A DNA stretch of 64,000 nt from Gemmata sp051859125 (GCF_051859125.1 NZ_JBHYGG010000057.1:1-64000), one strand, 5' to 3'. Counted from the first letter of the stretch, positions 24,149 through 33,738 are shown. A program made the numbers and translations. The notes: generated from the letters alone by a model not told the origin.

Positions 24149-24648
24149 TCGACGGGCCTTCGAGGAATCGTCGGCACCGCGAACGTGATGGTGCAGACGC
24201 CGACCGCCGCGAGCCCGCCGATCACGCACTTCACCCACACCGGCACCCGGCCGAACGCGATGCTGAGCGTCACGACGGTCGCGACGAGGCACACGGCGGC
24301 GACCTTGACCGGCCGGCGGATCCCGCGGTGCTCGATCCAGTCCCGTAGCAGCGGCCCGAACACCGGCGACCGCCGCAGCCAGCGCTCCAGCCGCGGCGAC
24401 GACTTCGAGAAGCAGTAGCTGGCGAGAAGGACCCACGGCGTCGTCGGCAGCCCCGGCAGCAGCACGCCGAGGTACGCGACGCCGACGAACCCGATCCCGG
24501 CCCCGGCGTAGAGGACGCGCGCGGCACCCGTCGCGGGCTTCGCGGGCGGGCTCGGCCCAACCGGGGTGCCCCGGCGCTCGTGTGCGGGAACCGTGGCGGC
24601 GCTCAGCGGCGGGCAGGTGACGAACTGACCGCCCGTGCCGAGACTCAT
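24127..24648 (-). CDS. DUF454 (YbaN-like) small membrane protein
   Basis: The 173-residue protein matches the YbaN/DUF454 family. After a variable 40-residue cytoplasmic N-terminus comes the signature GIGFVGVAYLGVLLPGLPTT, then PWVLLASYCFSKSSPRLERW, SPVFGPLLRDWIEHRGIR, and two closing membrane helices. It is an inner-membrane protein of unknown function. It overlaps ruvB tail-to-tail by 22 nt. Confidence 0.88.
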   Translation of the reverse strand: MSLGTGGQFVTCPPLSAATVPAHERRGTPVGPSPPAKPATGAARVLYAGAGIGFVGVAYLGVLLPGLPTTPWVLLASYCFSKSSPRLERWLRRSPVFGPLLRDWIEHRGIRRPVKVAAVCLVATVVTLSIAFGRVPVWVKCVIGGLAAVGVCTITFAVPTIPRRPVDHSNSPD

Positions 24649-24670
24649 TGAGTCGCTCCCGAGACCGATC

Positions 24671-25249
24671 TCACTTTGCGGACTTGAGCGATTCCTTCAA
24701 CGCCAGCAAATCAGCTTCTGCCTGGAGCCTCTGAAAGCGAACGCTGTGCAGATCCTGGGGCGGTGAGTTCCCGGTTTCGACGCGCCACGTTACGAATATC
24801 TCGATTTCCTTGAGCAGAATGACCCGAGCTTCAAAGCATCGAATGCGCCTGGTAGGGATCGTGTGCAGTTCGGCCGCTGCCCTGTGAACCTGCGACGCCA
24901 TACTCAAGTATTCCTTATAGTATGCGGAGTCCCACCTACCGAGGTCAATTACCTCTTTAATTTTCTGAAGATATAACAATCCTTCGTGTACTTGTTGGTA
25001 CTGTACTTTTTGAAGCAGCGTCGCATCAGCAGGAAGGTCCGCGAAGACGTCCTTGAAAATCAGTTCGTGGAGTTCCTTACTCCGTGCACCACGGTCAGCG
25101 GGCTTCCCGTCCGTCGTCATCGGGGGAGGCTTCAACTCTGGAAAGGCCGTATACACCGGGCCAAGCTTTGAGGTTTCCTCGGGGACCTGCTTCGCGGGCT
25201 CGAGTTTGGGATGCTGAGCGAAGGCGCTAAACAAAATCAGGGCGATCAC
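24671..25249 (-). CDS. Secreted protein of unknown function
   Basis: The family is not recognised. The 192-residue product starts with a GTG and a short hydrophobic signal (IALILFSAFA). A helical domain follows with KELHELIFKDVFADLP, GLLYLQKIKEVIDLGRW and a C-terminal RLQAEADLLALKESLKSAK. It is noticeably poorer in GC than its neighbours, which may mean recent acquisition. It precedes the DUF454 gene by 22 nt on the same strand, so the two could be co-transcribed. Confidence 0.65.
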   Translation of the reverse strand: MIALILFSAFAQHPKLEPAKQVPEETSKLGPVYTAFPELKPPPMTTDGKPADRGARSKELHELIFKDVFADLPADATLLQKVQYQQVHEGLLYLQKIKEVIDLGRWDSAYYKEYLSMASQVHRAAAELHTIPTRRIRCFEARVILLKEIEIFVTWRVETGNSPPQDLHSVRFQRLQAEADLLALKESLKSAK

Positions 25250-25268
25250 GGTTGTCTCCCGGAATGCA

Positions 25269-25307
25269 ATCGGGGCGTCGCGGTCCGGTCGACCGCGACG
25301 CCCCGAT
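25269..25307 (-). terminator. Strong hairpin terminator after the LysM gene
   Basis: A perfect 17-bp stem (ATCGGGGCGTCGCGGTC and its complement) with a 5-nt loop lies just after the stop of the minus-strand LysM gene. No T-run is present. Confidence 0.65.
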
Positions 25308-25330
25308 GATACTCGTGCCGGGACCCGCTG

Positions 25331-27163
25331 TCACGGCATCCGGGCGTCAGCGGGGAGTTTCACGTCGGTCCCGGCGGGGAGCAGCTCGTCGGCCTTGAAC
25401 TGCGGGTTCAGCGAGTACACGTCGTTCCACCGCTGCTCGTTCCCGAGCGTGACGCGGGCGACCGCCCGCATACTCATGCCGCCGGTCGGGACGCGGAACG
25501 TCTTCTCCGCGCCGCTCGAGCGCACCGGGGCGCTCGGCGTCGCGCTGCCCCACTCGGGGATTCCGCCCGACTGGCTCACGGGCACAGTCGCGGGCTTCGA
25601 CCCGCCCTGGAGGTAGCGCTTGAGGACGTGCAGGGGCGGCACGTCGATCGGCCCGGACCCCTGGAGCGCCTTGTTCCGGTTGTACGCCCGCAGCGCCGCC
25701 GAGTACCGCGTGTCGTTGTAGAACTCGCGGCTGATCGACTCGTAGGTGTCGCCGGCCTTCGGCTCGTGCAGGTCCACGTCGAACGAGGTCACCGGTGCCC
25801 GCTCGATGGCCGCGACCGGGGTGACGGCGGACTTCGAATCGGCCCGCGTGAACTCGGGCTTCGCCCGCTCGGCCGCCGGCGGGGTCGCGGCCACCGGCGG
25901 GTTCAGCTTCGGCTCGGGCCGCGGGACCTCGGGCCTGGGCGGTGCGGGCGACGCGTCCCCTCCGCCGACCGGCGCGACCGGGGTCGCGGGCCTCACGAGA
26001 TCGGCCGCGGGCGGGAGCGACGGACCCACGGGCGACCCGGTGACCGGCGGCGGTGCGACCGACGGCCCCTTCGGTGCGGGCGACGGAGCGAACTCCGGCT
26101 CGGGGAGCGACTTCTTGGGCTCGACCGGCGCGCCGCCACCCGGCCCGACCGGCGGAACCACGGCCGACGGCGGGGCCGGCAGCTTCGGTGCGACGTCGAG
26201 CTTTGGGGCGACGTCGAGTTTCGGCGCGACGTCGATCGGGGGCGGCGGCAGGCTCGCGGGTGGTGCCGGAGGCAGTGCGGGGGTTCCGCCCGGCGGCGGG
26301 ATCGCCGGCAGCGCGGGGGCCCCGGGGCCGCCCGGGAGCGCGGGCAGCGCCGGGCTGGTGGTCGGCGCCGCGGGGATCATCGGTGCGGCGGGCGTCGCCG
26401 GTCCGGCCGACGGAATTGCGGGCACCTGCGGGCCAACGGTCGGGATGGCCGGCGGTGCGGCGGGGACCAGCGGAGCGGGTTCGGTCCCCCCGGCCTGCGT
26501 CACGCTCGGCGGCCGCACGGGAGCGTCGAACGCCGGCGGGGGCGGGGCCGCCGCAAACTCGGGCCTCGACGGCTTCGGCTCGCGCGCAGGTTTCGGTCCG
26601 GGCGGCACGAGGTCCGGGGCCGCCGGGGCGGTGCTCGGGACCGGCGGCAGCAACGGCTCGACCATCGCGACGGGGCGCACCGGCGCGGTCGGCGTCACCA
26701 CGGGGAACTGCGGATCCACGTGCGGCGCGACGGGCAGCGCCGTGGGCGGAATCGTCTCGGGGACCGGCTTCGGGTGCTCGATGACCGGCCGCTCGAACAC
26801 GGCCGGCTCTCGCGGGGCCGCGGCAATCGGTGCGGGCGGTGTGGGGGCCGACGGGGTCGCGGTCGCGGGCGGGTCGTCCGGCGCGAGGTACTTGACCCCC
26901 GCGACGCCGGCCGCGAGGCTCAGCGCCGACGCCGCCGCGACGACGATCTTCTTGCCCAGGCCCGCCTTCTTCGCCGCGGGCGCGGGGGCCGGTGGACCCG
27001 CCACCGGTGCCGCGGCTCGGGCCGCCGGCGCCTCCGCGAGCTTCACCGGCTCGACGGGCCTGTCGGCCGCCTTCGGGAGCGGCGGGAGCGGGGGCAGCGA
27101 CGGGAGCGGCGCGGCGACAGGTCGCGGCTTCGGCGCGTCAACGGCAATGGGTTCGGCGGTCAT
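25331..27163 (-). CDS. Proline-rich membrane protein with C-terminal LysM domains
   Basis: This 610-residue protein has a proline-rich cytoplasmic N-terminus (1-68) and one membrane helix at about 70-92 (KKIVVAAASALSLAAGVAGV). About 330 residues rich in Pro/Ala/Gly follow, including three tandem APKLDV repeats near 315-335. Two LysM-like modules lie at the end, the first around KAGDTYESISREFYNDTRY and the second around MSMRAVARVTLGNEQRWNDVYSLNP. LysM domains bind glycans such as peptidoglycan, so the protein probably spans the periplasm as an extended tether. It lies 35 nt downstream of rsmH on the same strand. Confidence 0.82.
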   Translation of the reverse strand: MTAEPIAVDAPKPRPVAAPLPSLPPLPPLPKAADRPVEPVKLAEAPAARAAAPVAGPPAPAPAAKKAGLGKKIVVAAASALSLAAGVAGVKYLAPDDPPATATPSAPTPPAPIAAAPREPAVFERPVIEHPKPVPETIPPTALPVAPHVDPQFPVVTPTAPVRPVAMVEPLLPPVPSTAPAAPDLVPPGPKPAREPKPSRPEFAAAPPPPAFDAPVRPPSVTQAGGTEPAPLVPAAPPAIPTVGPQVPAIPSAGPATPAAPMIPAAPTTSPALPALPGGPGAPALPAIPPPGGTPALPPAPPASLPPPPIDVAPKLDVAPKLDVAPKLPAPPSAVVPPVGPGGGAPVEPKKSLPEPEFAPSPAPKGPSVAPPPVTGSPVGPSLPPAADLVRPATPVAPVGGGDASPAPPRPEVPRPEPKLNPPVAATPPAAERAKPEFTRADSKSAVTPVAAIERAPVTSFDVDLHEPKAGDTYESISREFYNDTRYSAALRAYNRNKALQGSGPIDVPPLHVLKRYLQGGSKPATVPVSQSGGIPEWGSATPSAPVRSSGAEKTFRVPTGGMSMRAVARVTLGNEQRWNDVYSLNPQFKADELLPAGTDVKLPADARMP

Positions 27164-27198
27164 CCGTGACCTCGCTGGTGTCGCGAACCGCGGTTCGC

Positions 27199-28080
27199 TC
27201 AGGTTCGTCTCGCCACGCGGAGCTTGGCGCTCCGGCTGCGGGGGTTGCGGGCGATCTCCTCGTCGCCGGCCTCAACGGGCTTCTTCGTCACCGGCTCCCA
27301 CGGCGGCCCGCGGAACGCCTGCTTCACCCGGCGGTCCTCCAGCGAGTGGAAGCTGATGACCCCGGCCCGGCCGCCCGGCCCCACGAGCTTTGGCAGCGCG
27401 GCGAGCAACCGGTCGAGCGCCCCGAGTTCGTCGTTCACCGCGATCCGCAGCGCCTGGAACACGCGGGTCGCCGGGTCGATCCCGCCCGACCGCGGGACGC
27501 AGCTCCGCACCACGGCGGCGAAGTCGGCGGTCGTCGCGAACGGCCGGGTCGCCCGGCGCTCCACGACCTTGCGCGCCACCCGCCGGCTGTGCCGCTCCTC
27601 GCCGAACTCGAAGAACACGTCCGCGAGGGCGGCCTCGCTCATCGTGTTGACCAGGCCGGCCGCCGTGGTCCCGGCGGTCGGGTCGAGCCGCATGTCGAGC
27701 GGCCCGTCCTCGCGGAAGCTCAGCCCGCGCGCCCCGGCGTCCATCTGGTCGGAGGCGAACCCGAGGTCCGCGAGGACGCCGTCCACCGCGCCGGTCCCGA
27801 GGTTCTCGAGCACCCCGGCCAGTTGGTCGAAGTTCGCGTGAACCAGCGTGACGTGTGCCCCGGCCCCGGCGAGCCGCGGCCGGGCCAGGTCCAGCATCGA
27901 CGGGTCCTGGTCGAGCCCGACGAGCCGCCCGGAGGCACCCAGTCGTTCGGCAATCAGCCGCGCGTGGCCGCCGCCGCCGACGGTGCAGTCGACCCACGTC
28001 TGGCCCGGTCGCGGGTCGAGGAGGGCCAGGACTTCGGCGGCGAGTACGGGAGCGTGTCGAGGCTCGCGCGGCGCGGACAT
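27199..28080 (-). CDS. rsmH: 16S rRNA (cytosine(1402)-N(4))-methyltransferase RsmH
   Basis: RsmH methylates C1402 in the 16S rRNA decoding centre using S-adenosylmethionine. The 293-residue protein shows RHAPVLAAEVLALL, the SAM motif VDCTVGGGGHARLI, GLDQDP, the DGVLADLGFASDQMD segment, GPLDMRLD, and the C-terminal GVISFHSLEDRRVKQAF with RSRSAKLRVARR. The ATG at 28080 is set by the RHAPV motif, which always lies near the N-terminus. In most bacteria rsmH (mraW) leads the dcw cluster; here no ftsL or ftsI follows. Confidence 0.95.
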   Translation of the reverse strand: MSAPREPRHAPVLAAEVLALLDPRPGQTWVDCTVGGGGHARLIAERLGASGRLVGLDQDPSMLDLARPRLAGAGAHVTLVHANFDQLAGVLENLGTGAVDGVLADLGFASDQMDAGARGLSFREDGPLDMRLDPTAGTTAAGLVNTMSEAALADVFFEFGEERHSRRVARKVVERRATRPFATTADFAAVVRSCVPRSGGIDPATRVFQALRIAVNDELGALDRLLAALPKLVGPGGRAGVISFHSLEDRRVKQAFRGPPWEPVTKKPVEAGDEEIARNPRSRSAKLRVARRT

Positions 28081-28175
28081 ACGGTGCCCCGGGAGGCGGG
28101 TCAAGGCGAGGTGGTCCCCGGGAGGTGTTGTAAGGGAACGGGCGGGAGCGGGCGCGGCCGGGGCCGGCCCGGCGG

Positions 28176-29720
28176 TCAGGCGCGGATGGCGACGGGCTCG
28201 GGACTGACCCGGACCACGACCGGGGCCGCGACCAGCACGGGCGTCGGGCGGGCGCCGGGCCGCGGGGCGGGGGCGATGAGGCCGGCGGCGTGGAACTCGA
28301 ACGTCTCGATGAGCCGGGCGACGAGCGCGAACGCCTCGGCCAGCGGGCGGCCGTCGCGGGGGATCGTGACCGCCAGTTGGCCGATCGGGGCGCCGCTCTT
28401 GCCCAGGAGCGGGACCTCGAGTTGCAGGAACTTGAGGGCGAGTTCGGCGGCGGAGCTGTCCCACCGGGCGTGGTAGTTCTCGCGCAGGGCCGGCGCGTTC
28501 ACGTCGAGCCTGAGGGACTGGACCCCGAGGCCGCGGGCGAGGGCGGTGAGTTCCGCCCACGCCGCGCCCCAGTCGCGGGACCCCTGGAGCCGCACGGCCA
28601 GGCCCCACGCGCTCGCGTCGCGGACGAACACCTTGCGGACGATCTTCGCCACGCGGGCGCGGATCAGGCCCAGCTCGGAGTGCCCGAACAGCTTGCACGT
28701 GACGAGCGAGGCGACGACCCCGGCGGCGGCGAGCAGGGCGTACAGGTCGTTGCTCCAGGCGATGCTCCCGAGCGCCCCGGCGGCGGCGAACGTCCCGAGG
28801 GCGGCCACGACGGCCAGGACCCGCTTCGGGGTCAGGCCGCGGTCGAGCATCCGGTGGTGGATGTGGCCGCAGTCGGCCTGCGCCAGCCCGCGGCCGGTCA
28901 GCTTGCGGCGGACGATCGCGGCGGCGGTGTCGAACGCGGGTAGGACGAGGATGGCCAGCGGGGCGCACAGGGAGATCATGGCCGGCCCCTTGAGGGAGTC
29001 CGGGATCGCCACCGCCCCGACGACGAGCCCAATGAGCATGCTCCCCGCGTCGCCCATGTAGATCGTGGCCGGCGGCAGGTTCCACCAGAGGAACCCGAAC
29101 ACCGCCCCGGCCAGCGCCAGGGCCACGCTCGCCGCGAACACGTGCCCGCCGATGGCGGCGATGACCGCGAACGTCACGAGCGCGATGCACCCGACCGTGC
29201 CGAGCAGGCCGTCCATGCCGTCGATCAGGTTCAGCGCGTTCACGCACGCGAGGAGCCAGAACACGGTGAACGGCCCGGCGAGCCGGCCCAGGTCGATCAC
29301 GAACCCGAACACGCCGACGCTGTGGATGACGAAGTCGCCGCCGGCCACGAGCGTCGTGATGGCCAGGAACTGGCCCCCGAGCTTGTACCGGGCGCGGAGG
29401 TTGAACCGGTCGTCGACGACGCCGACGCCGGTGATGAGTACGGCCCCGGCGAGGAGCGCGAGCGTCTTGCGGGGGTCGGCGGTGAGGGCGGCGGCCACGG
29501 CGGGGTCGAGCAACGCGACGGCCGCGAGGGTCACGAGGGCCGCGGCGAGGACCGCGACGCCCCCGGCCACGGGGACCGGTGCGGCCTGCCCCTTCCGCTG
29601 CCCGTCGGGCTTATCGACCAGCCCGGCCCGGCGCGCGACGCCCCGGGCGAGGCCGGTCGACAGGAGCCCGACCCCGGCCCCGAGGGCGAGGAGGGCGGTC
29701 ACAGTTTCATGGGCGAACAT
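28176..29720 (-). CDS. WecA/MraY-like polyprenyl-phosphate sugar-1-phosphate transferase
   Basis: This 514-residue integral membrane enzyme is predicted to move a sugar-1-phosphate from a UDP-sugar to undecaprenyl phosphate, the first step of a lipid-linked glycan. About ten membrane helices fill residues 1-350. Family motifs are VGVVDDRFNLRARYKLGGQ (the DD motif), NALNLIDGMDGL, YMGDAGSMLIG and the WecA-type HIHHRML. A soluble C-terminal extension of about 160 residues (from about 350) is not part of the core family. The HIHHR motif favours the WecA/TagO branch over MraY. The exosortase gene follows 157 bp downstream on the same strand. Confidence 0.88.
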   Translation of the reverse strand: MFAHETVTALLALGAGVGLLSTGLARGVARRAGLVDKPDGQRKGQAAPVPVAGGVAVLAAALVTLAAVALLDPAVAAALTADPRKTLALLAGAVLITGVGVVDDRFNLRARYKLGGQFLAITTLVAGGDFVIHSVGVFGFVIDLGRLAGPFTVFWLLACVNALNLIDGMDGLLGTVGCIALVTFAVIAAIGGHVFAASVALALAGAVFGFLWWNLPPATIYMGDAGSMLIGLVVGAVAIPDSLKGPAMISLCAPLAILVLPAFDTAAAIVRRKLTGRGLAQADCGHIHHRMLDRGLTPKRVLAVVAALGTFAAAGALGSIAWSNDLYALLAAAGVVASLVTCKLFGHSELGLIRARVAKIVRKVFVRDASAWGLAVRLQGSRDWGAAWAELTALARGLGVQSLRLDVNAPALRENYHARWDSSAAELALKFLQLEVPLLGKSGAPIGQLAVTIPRDGRPLAEAFALVARLIETFEFHAAGLIAPAPRPGARPTPVLVAAPVVVRVSPEPVAIRA

Positions 29721-29877
29721 GCCGGCTCTCTTCGGTGAAGATGAACAGGGTGTTAATCTGGGGGAGAGAGGCCAGGTGTTACGGGGGACATTCTAACACG
29801 CCCCCGAATTGGTCGTGAACCGCAAAAACTGGGAAAATCACTTATCTCGCAAGAACTACGAAGCGAACGGTCGGAGA

Positions 29878-31497
29878 TTATTGTCCGCGTTCCTGCACCG
29901 TCCCGCCCTGCGGGTCGGCCCACGGGCACGCCCGGTACAACTCGCCCGCGACGCGCCCGGCGAGGCCGAGCGTCTGCGTGCGGATCGTTGCGCCGTCACC
30001 CCAAAGTGGTGTTCCCAGTAGAACAACGAGGCGACCTGTCACGGCCGGCCGCTCCCGCCGGAACAATCGCTCCCCGAGCCACTCGTGGGCCGCGCCTCCG
30101 GTCGCCTGCGCCCGCTGCTCGTCGGCCGCATCCCACACCCGCCGCCCCTCTTGCGTCCAGTACAGGATCAGTTGCCGGTCGGTGTCGCGGCCCCCGGGAG
30201 CCGTGCGGACGAACTCGCGGAGCGTGACCGGGACCGAGCCGGGGCCGCCGCCCAGCGGGACCGGAACCGTGTCGCGGACCGTCTGGCGGAACCCGCGGTT
30301 CGGCCAGCACACGTCGGGGTGGTGGTAGCCGTTGACCATCCGCTGCGACGACCAGTAGATCACCCAGACGTGAACGGTGTACCCGAGGTCGCTGTACTCG
30401 CGGCGGGTGATCGCGTCGGCCGAGAGGACGGACCGCACGTCGTCCGGCACGGGCAGGTCGGTCCCCCGCCACCGGTCGAGGGCGTGCGGGATCTGCTCGA
30501 TGGGTGCCGACGCGAGCACCTCCTGCTCGGCCCCGGTCCCGAGGAACTGCGCGGCGACGGTCGCAACCGCCGAGGAGATCAGGACAACGGTCGCCGGGCG
30601 CGGCACGAGCGGGGGCGGGCCGTGGGGAAGGGCCGGTTCCGGCGCCGGTGCCAGCGCAGCGGGTCGCGGCCGCAAGAGGTGCGCCAGGGCGACGATCAAC
30701 CCGAGGCCGAGCAGGACCATCAAGACGCCGAACGCTTCGTGCCAGTTCCCGCGGACGTAGTCCGCCCCGGCGCGCTCCTGGATCACCCCGCTCGCGACGA
30801 CGCGGGCCGCGTTCACCGCGGCGATCACCGGGACCGACAGCAGCACGAGCGCCGCCCCGCGAACCGGCCCGAACCCGCGCCACCACGCGACGAACGCCGC
30901 GATCGCCGTGAGCGCCGTGACCGACCGCACCCCGCTGCACGCCTCCGCGACGCCGAGGTCGCCACCGGGTAGACTCAGCACGAACCCGTGCCGCTCGACG
31001 GCGATGCCGAGCACCGGGAGCGCCCACGCGGCGACGGTGGTGGTCCCGGTTTGCAGCACGAGCTGCAGCGGCACGAGGACGCGGAGCGGCACCGGGAGGG
31101 CGAAGAAGACGAACCCGAGCGGGAACGCGAGCCGCCGGAGGTGCCGCGGCCCGACCGCAACCAGAACGAGTCCGCCCGCCGCCAGCACCCACACGGCCGT
31201 GAGCCACCAGAGGACGACCGGCTTCGGCACCACTTGAGCCTGGAGGAACCACCCGACGGGGAACGCCGCCGCACCGACGAGCAGCGGGAGGTAGCCGAGT
31301 CGGGACGGGGCGGGGGAGAGGTGCGCGACCGCGGGCCAGACGCTCCACGCGGCGTACGCGGCCCCGGCGAGGATCAGGAACCGGTCGACGTACTCGGGGT
31401 TCGCCCCCCAGAACCGGGCGAGCGAGCAGACGAGCGCCACGCCACCGGCGGCGAGGACCACAGCGGCGACCGGCGGCCTGGAGCGATTGATCGACAT
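29878..31497 (-). CDS. Exosortase with C-terminal EpsI domain
   Basis: This 539-residue protein has an N-terminal exosortase of about nine membrane helices with the catalytic triad Cys187 (EACSGVRS), Arg232 (NAARVV) and His253 (NWHEAFG). Exosortases are thought to process PEP-CTERM surface proteins in bacteria that make exopolysaccharide. From about residue 320 it carries an EpsI-type domain, with LDRWRGTDLPVP, a HHPDVCWPNRGF motif and YWTQEGRRVW. I see no PEP-CTERM tail in the window, so its substrates are encoded elsewhere. It lies downstream of the WecA-like gene. Confidence 0.92.
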   Translation of the reverse strand: MSINRSRPPVAAVVLAAGGVALVCSLARFWGANPEYVDRFLILAGAAYAAWSVWPAVAHLSPAPSRLGYLPLLVGAAAFPVGWFLQAQVVPKPVVLWWLTAVWVLAAGGLVLVAVGPRHLRRLAFPLGFVFFALPVPLRVLVPLQLVLQTGTTTVAAWALPVLGIAVERHGFVLSLPGGDLGVAEACSGVRSVTALTAIAAFVAWWRGFGPVRGAALVLLSVPVIAAVNAARVVASGVIQERAGADYVRGNWHEAFGVLMVLLGLGLIVALAHLLRPRPAALAPAPEPALPHGPPPLVPRPATVVLISSAVATVAAQFLGTGAEQEVLASAPIEQIPHALDRWRGTDLPVPDDVRSVLSADAITRREYSDLGYTVHVWVIYWSSQRMVNGYHHPDVCWPNRGFRQTVRDTVPVPLGGGPGSVPVTLREFVRTAPGGRDTDRQLILYWTQEGRRVWDAADEQRAQATGGAAHEWLGERLFRRERPAVTGRLVVLLGTPLWGDGATIRTQTLGLAGRVAGELYRACPWADPQGGTVQERGQ

Positions 31498-31518
31498 GTG
31501 GAGTGTCGAGGTGACCGA

Positions 31519-31582
31519 GGCGAGCCGGGAGCGTGAGCGACCGGAGGGCCGTTCCGCCGGGCGCGGAAGCTCCCGGCACGCC
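31519..31582. repeat. REP-like palindrome (GGCGAGCCGGGAGC family)
   Basis: GGCGAGCCGGGAGC at 31519 pairs with the complement ending at 31582. The left half continues GTGAGCGACCGGAG, almost the same as the hairpin after gyrB (18806). It lies in the spacer between the aminotransferase and exosortase genes. Confidence 0.75.
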
Positions 31583-31622
31583 AGTCGGGGCGTGGGCACG
31601 GACGCCCCCATGCTACCACGGC

Positions 31623-32756
31623 TCACTTCGCTGCGTAAGCCTTCTGGAACGCGGCGACGCCGGCCCCGGGCTCGACCTTGAACCCGCTCTCGACGAGCAC
31701 CAGCTCCAGCGCGCTGAGCGCGCCCAGCACGTCGAAGGCGTCGGTGTACCCCATGTGCGACAGCCGCCAGATCTTCCCCTTCATGTTGTCCTGGCCGTCG
31801 GCGAGCTTGAACCCGTACTGCTTCTCCATCTTCTTCAGCGTGCCGCTGCCGTCCACGCCGGCCGGCACGGTGATGACCGTGAGCCCGCTGTTCGGCCGCT
31901 CGGCGAATAGTTCCAGCCCCATCGCCTTCACCCCGGCCCGGCACGCGGCCGCGACGCGGTCGTGCCGCGCCCACAGGTTCTCGATCCCTTCGGTGCGGAT
32001 GCGCTTCAGGCTCGCGCGCTGGGCGCGGATCAGCGTGTTCGCGGGCGTGAACGGCGTGTCGCTCTCGGCGTACGACTTCTTGTACCGCCGCAGGTCGAAG
32101 TAGAAGCTGCGGATCGGGGTGGCGTCGATCTTCTTCCACGCCTTCTCGGACACGCTCACGAACGCGAGCCCCGGCGGGAGCATGAGCGCCTTCTGCGACC
32201 CGGTGACGCAGATGTCGATGCCCCACGCGTCGACCTTGCACTCCATCGCGCCCATGCCGCTGATCGCGTCCACGATCAGCAGCGCGTCGGTCCTGGCGAC
32301 GAGCTTGCCGAACGCCTCGACGTCGTGGCCGACGCCGGTGCTGGTCTCGCTGAGCGTGGCGAACACGGCCTTCGCGTCCGGGTTCGCGGCGAGCGCGGCG
32401 GCGAGCATCTCCGGGGTCACGGCCTTGCCGTAGGGCACCTCGACGGCGACGACGTTCGCGGCGAACGCCTTGAGCACGCCCCGCCACCGCTCGCCCCACC
32501 GGCCGGCCGTCAGCAGGACGGCCTTCTCGCCCGCGGCCAAGGCGTTCGCGACGGCTGCTTCCATCCCGCCGGTGCCCGAACTGGTGAGCGTGAGGACCGG
32601 CTGCGCCGTCTGGAACACGTACTTCAGGTCCTCCGACACCTCGGCCAGAACCGCCTTGGCCTCCTGCGAGCGGTGGTACGTCACCGGCCGCGCCAGTTCG
32701 AGGAGCGACTCTTCCGGGACCGGGGTCGGGCCGGGGGTGAACAGTCGGGCCTTCAT
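31623..32756 (-). CDS. Class V PLP aminotransferase (serine-glyoxylate/alanine-glyoxylate type)
   Basis: This 377-residue fold-type I enzyme resembles serine-pyruvate and alanine-glyoxylate aminotransferases. It begins MKARLFTPGPTPVPEE, the family's FTPGPT start. It shows LTSSGTGGMEAAVAN for cofactor phosphate binding, ETSTG, VDAISGMGAMECKVDAWGID, and the PLP lysine in TGSQKALMLPPGL. Its likely role is glyoxylate or serine metabolism, but the amino donor cannot be decided by eye. AGAAAGGA lies about 10 nt before the ATG. Confidence 0.9.
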   Translation of the reverse strand: MKARLFTPGPTPVPEESLLELARPVTYHRSQEAKAVLAEVSEDLKYVFQTAQPVLTLTSSGTGGMEAAVANALAAGEKAVLLTAGRWGERWRGVLKAFAANVVAVEVPYGKAVTPEMLAAALAANPDAKAVFATLSETSTGVGHDVEAFGKLVARTDALLIVDAISGMGAMECKVDAWGIDICVTGSQKALMLPPGLAFVSVSEKAWKKIDATPIRSFYFDLRRYKKSYAESDTPFTPANTLIRAQRASLKRIRTEGIENLWARHDRVAAACRAGVKAMGLELFAERPNSGLTVITVPAGVDGSGTLKKMEKQYGFKLADGQDNMKGKIWRLSHMGYTDAFDVLGALSALELVLVESGFKVEPGAGVAAFQKAYAAK

Positions 32757-32970
32757 CTCTGCTCGTCCTTTCTGGAGAAGTTCGTCCGGATGGGGTAGTT
32801 GTATTCCCCGCGTGGAGGACGCGACACCCGGAACGGGGTTCGCGCGAAGCTGTAGGGGTCGCGCGGGTGCGGGCGGGCGGGTCGCCGCGGCGGGGGGAGT
32901 CGCCGGGGTTATGCCCGTTCTGTCGCGGGGCCGATGTGCGAGCATGGACGTCGTTCCGCCGGAGTCTCGC

Positions 32971-33738
32971 ATGCGCCCCGCCCTCGTCTTGGTTCTCGCG
33001 CTCACCGGCCCGGGGTGCGCGACGTTCGCCACGAAGCCGCCGACCCCGGCGGACGACCTGACGCCCGCCCAACTCCTTGCGGTACCGGCCCCGCCGAACG
33101 AGCGGTACTTCCTCATCGTGTTCGGGTCGGAATCGAAGCCCAAGACGCCGAAGTACACGCACTCGTGGGCGACGGTCGTGAAGGTGACCGACCTCGGCGC
33201 GGGGGTTGTGCCCGCGGTCGAGCAAAGCACGATCAGTTGGATGCCGGCGACGCTCGACATCCGCCCGCGGAACTTCCGCGTCGAGCCCGGGGTGAACCTG
33301 GACCTGCACGCGTCGGTCCGCGGGATGCTCGAGCACGACGAAACGGTCGCGATGTGGGGGCCGTACGAGATCTGGCACGGCGCGTACCAGCGGTTCTTGA
33401 CCCAGAAGGCGTTCATCGACTCCGGCGCGATCGGGTACCAGTGCATCGACTCGCTCGGCGAGGCGGCCCGGTGCGGCAACGGCTCCGACTGCATCCACGC
33501 GATCACGGACATGGACCCGCTCTACAGCCGGAGCCGCTACCCGCTCTCGTTCTTCGGCATCGGTGCGAGCCGCCACGCCGTGCGGCAGATCATGAGCCGC
33601 GGCGCGGTCATCGACCCGGACCGCACCCACGACTGCCTGCTCCCGGCGCTGGGCCTCGACCAGTACCCGATCGAGCGGCAGGAGTACCGCGGGCCGAAGA
33701 AGGCGTTCGACCCCGCGGCGATCGCCGCCGGCCGGTGA
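32971..33738 (+). CDS. Lipoprotein of unknown function
   Basis: This 255-residue product has a lipoprotein signal (LVLALTGPGC, Cys16). The body is a single domain with YFLIVFGSES, HSWATVVKV, TISWMPATLDIRP, YEIWHGAYQRFLTQKAFIDSG and YQCIDSLGEAARCGNGSDCIHAI. The four cysteines in the middle could form disulfides. I recognise no family. It is probably anchored to a membrane. The hairpin at 33766-33797 follows. Confidence 0.72.
   Translation: MRPALVLVLALTGPGCATFATKPPTPADDLTPAQLLAVPAPPNERYFLIVFGSESKPKTPKYTHSWATVVKVTDLGAGVVPAVEQSTISWMPATLDIRPRNFRVEPGVNLDLHASVRGMLEHDETVAMWGPYEIWHGAYQRFLTQKAFIDSGAIGYQCIDSLGEAARCGNGSDCIHAITDMDPLYSRSRYPLSFFGIGASRHAVRQIMSRGAVIDPDRTHDCLLPALGLDQYPIERQEYRGPKKAFDPAAIAAGR

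Noticed and set aside
27199..29720. A dcw (division/cell wall) cluster around rsmH and the MraY-like gene
   Set aside because: The phosphotransferase has the WecA-type HIHHR motif and a C-terminal extension, and no mur or fts genes are adjacent.
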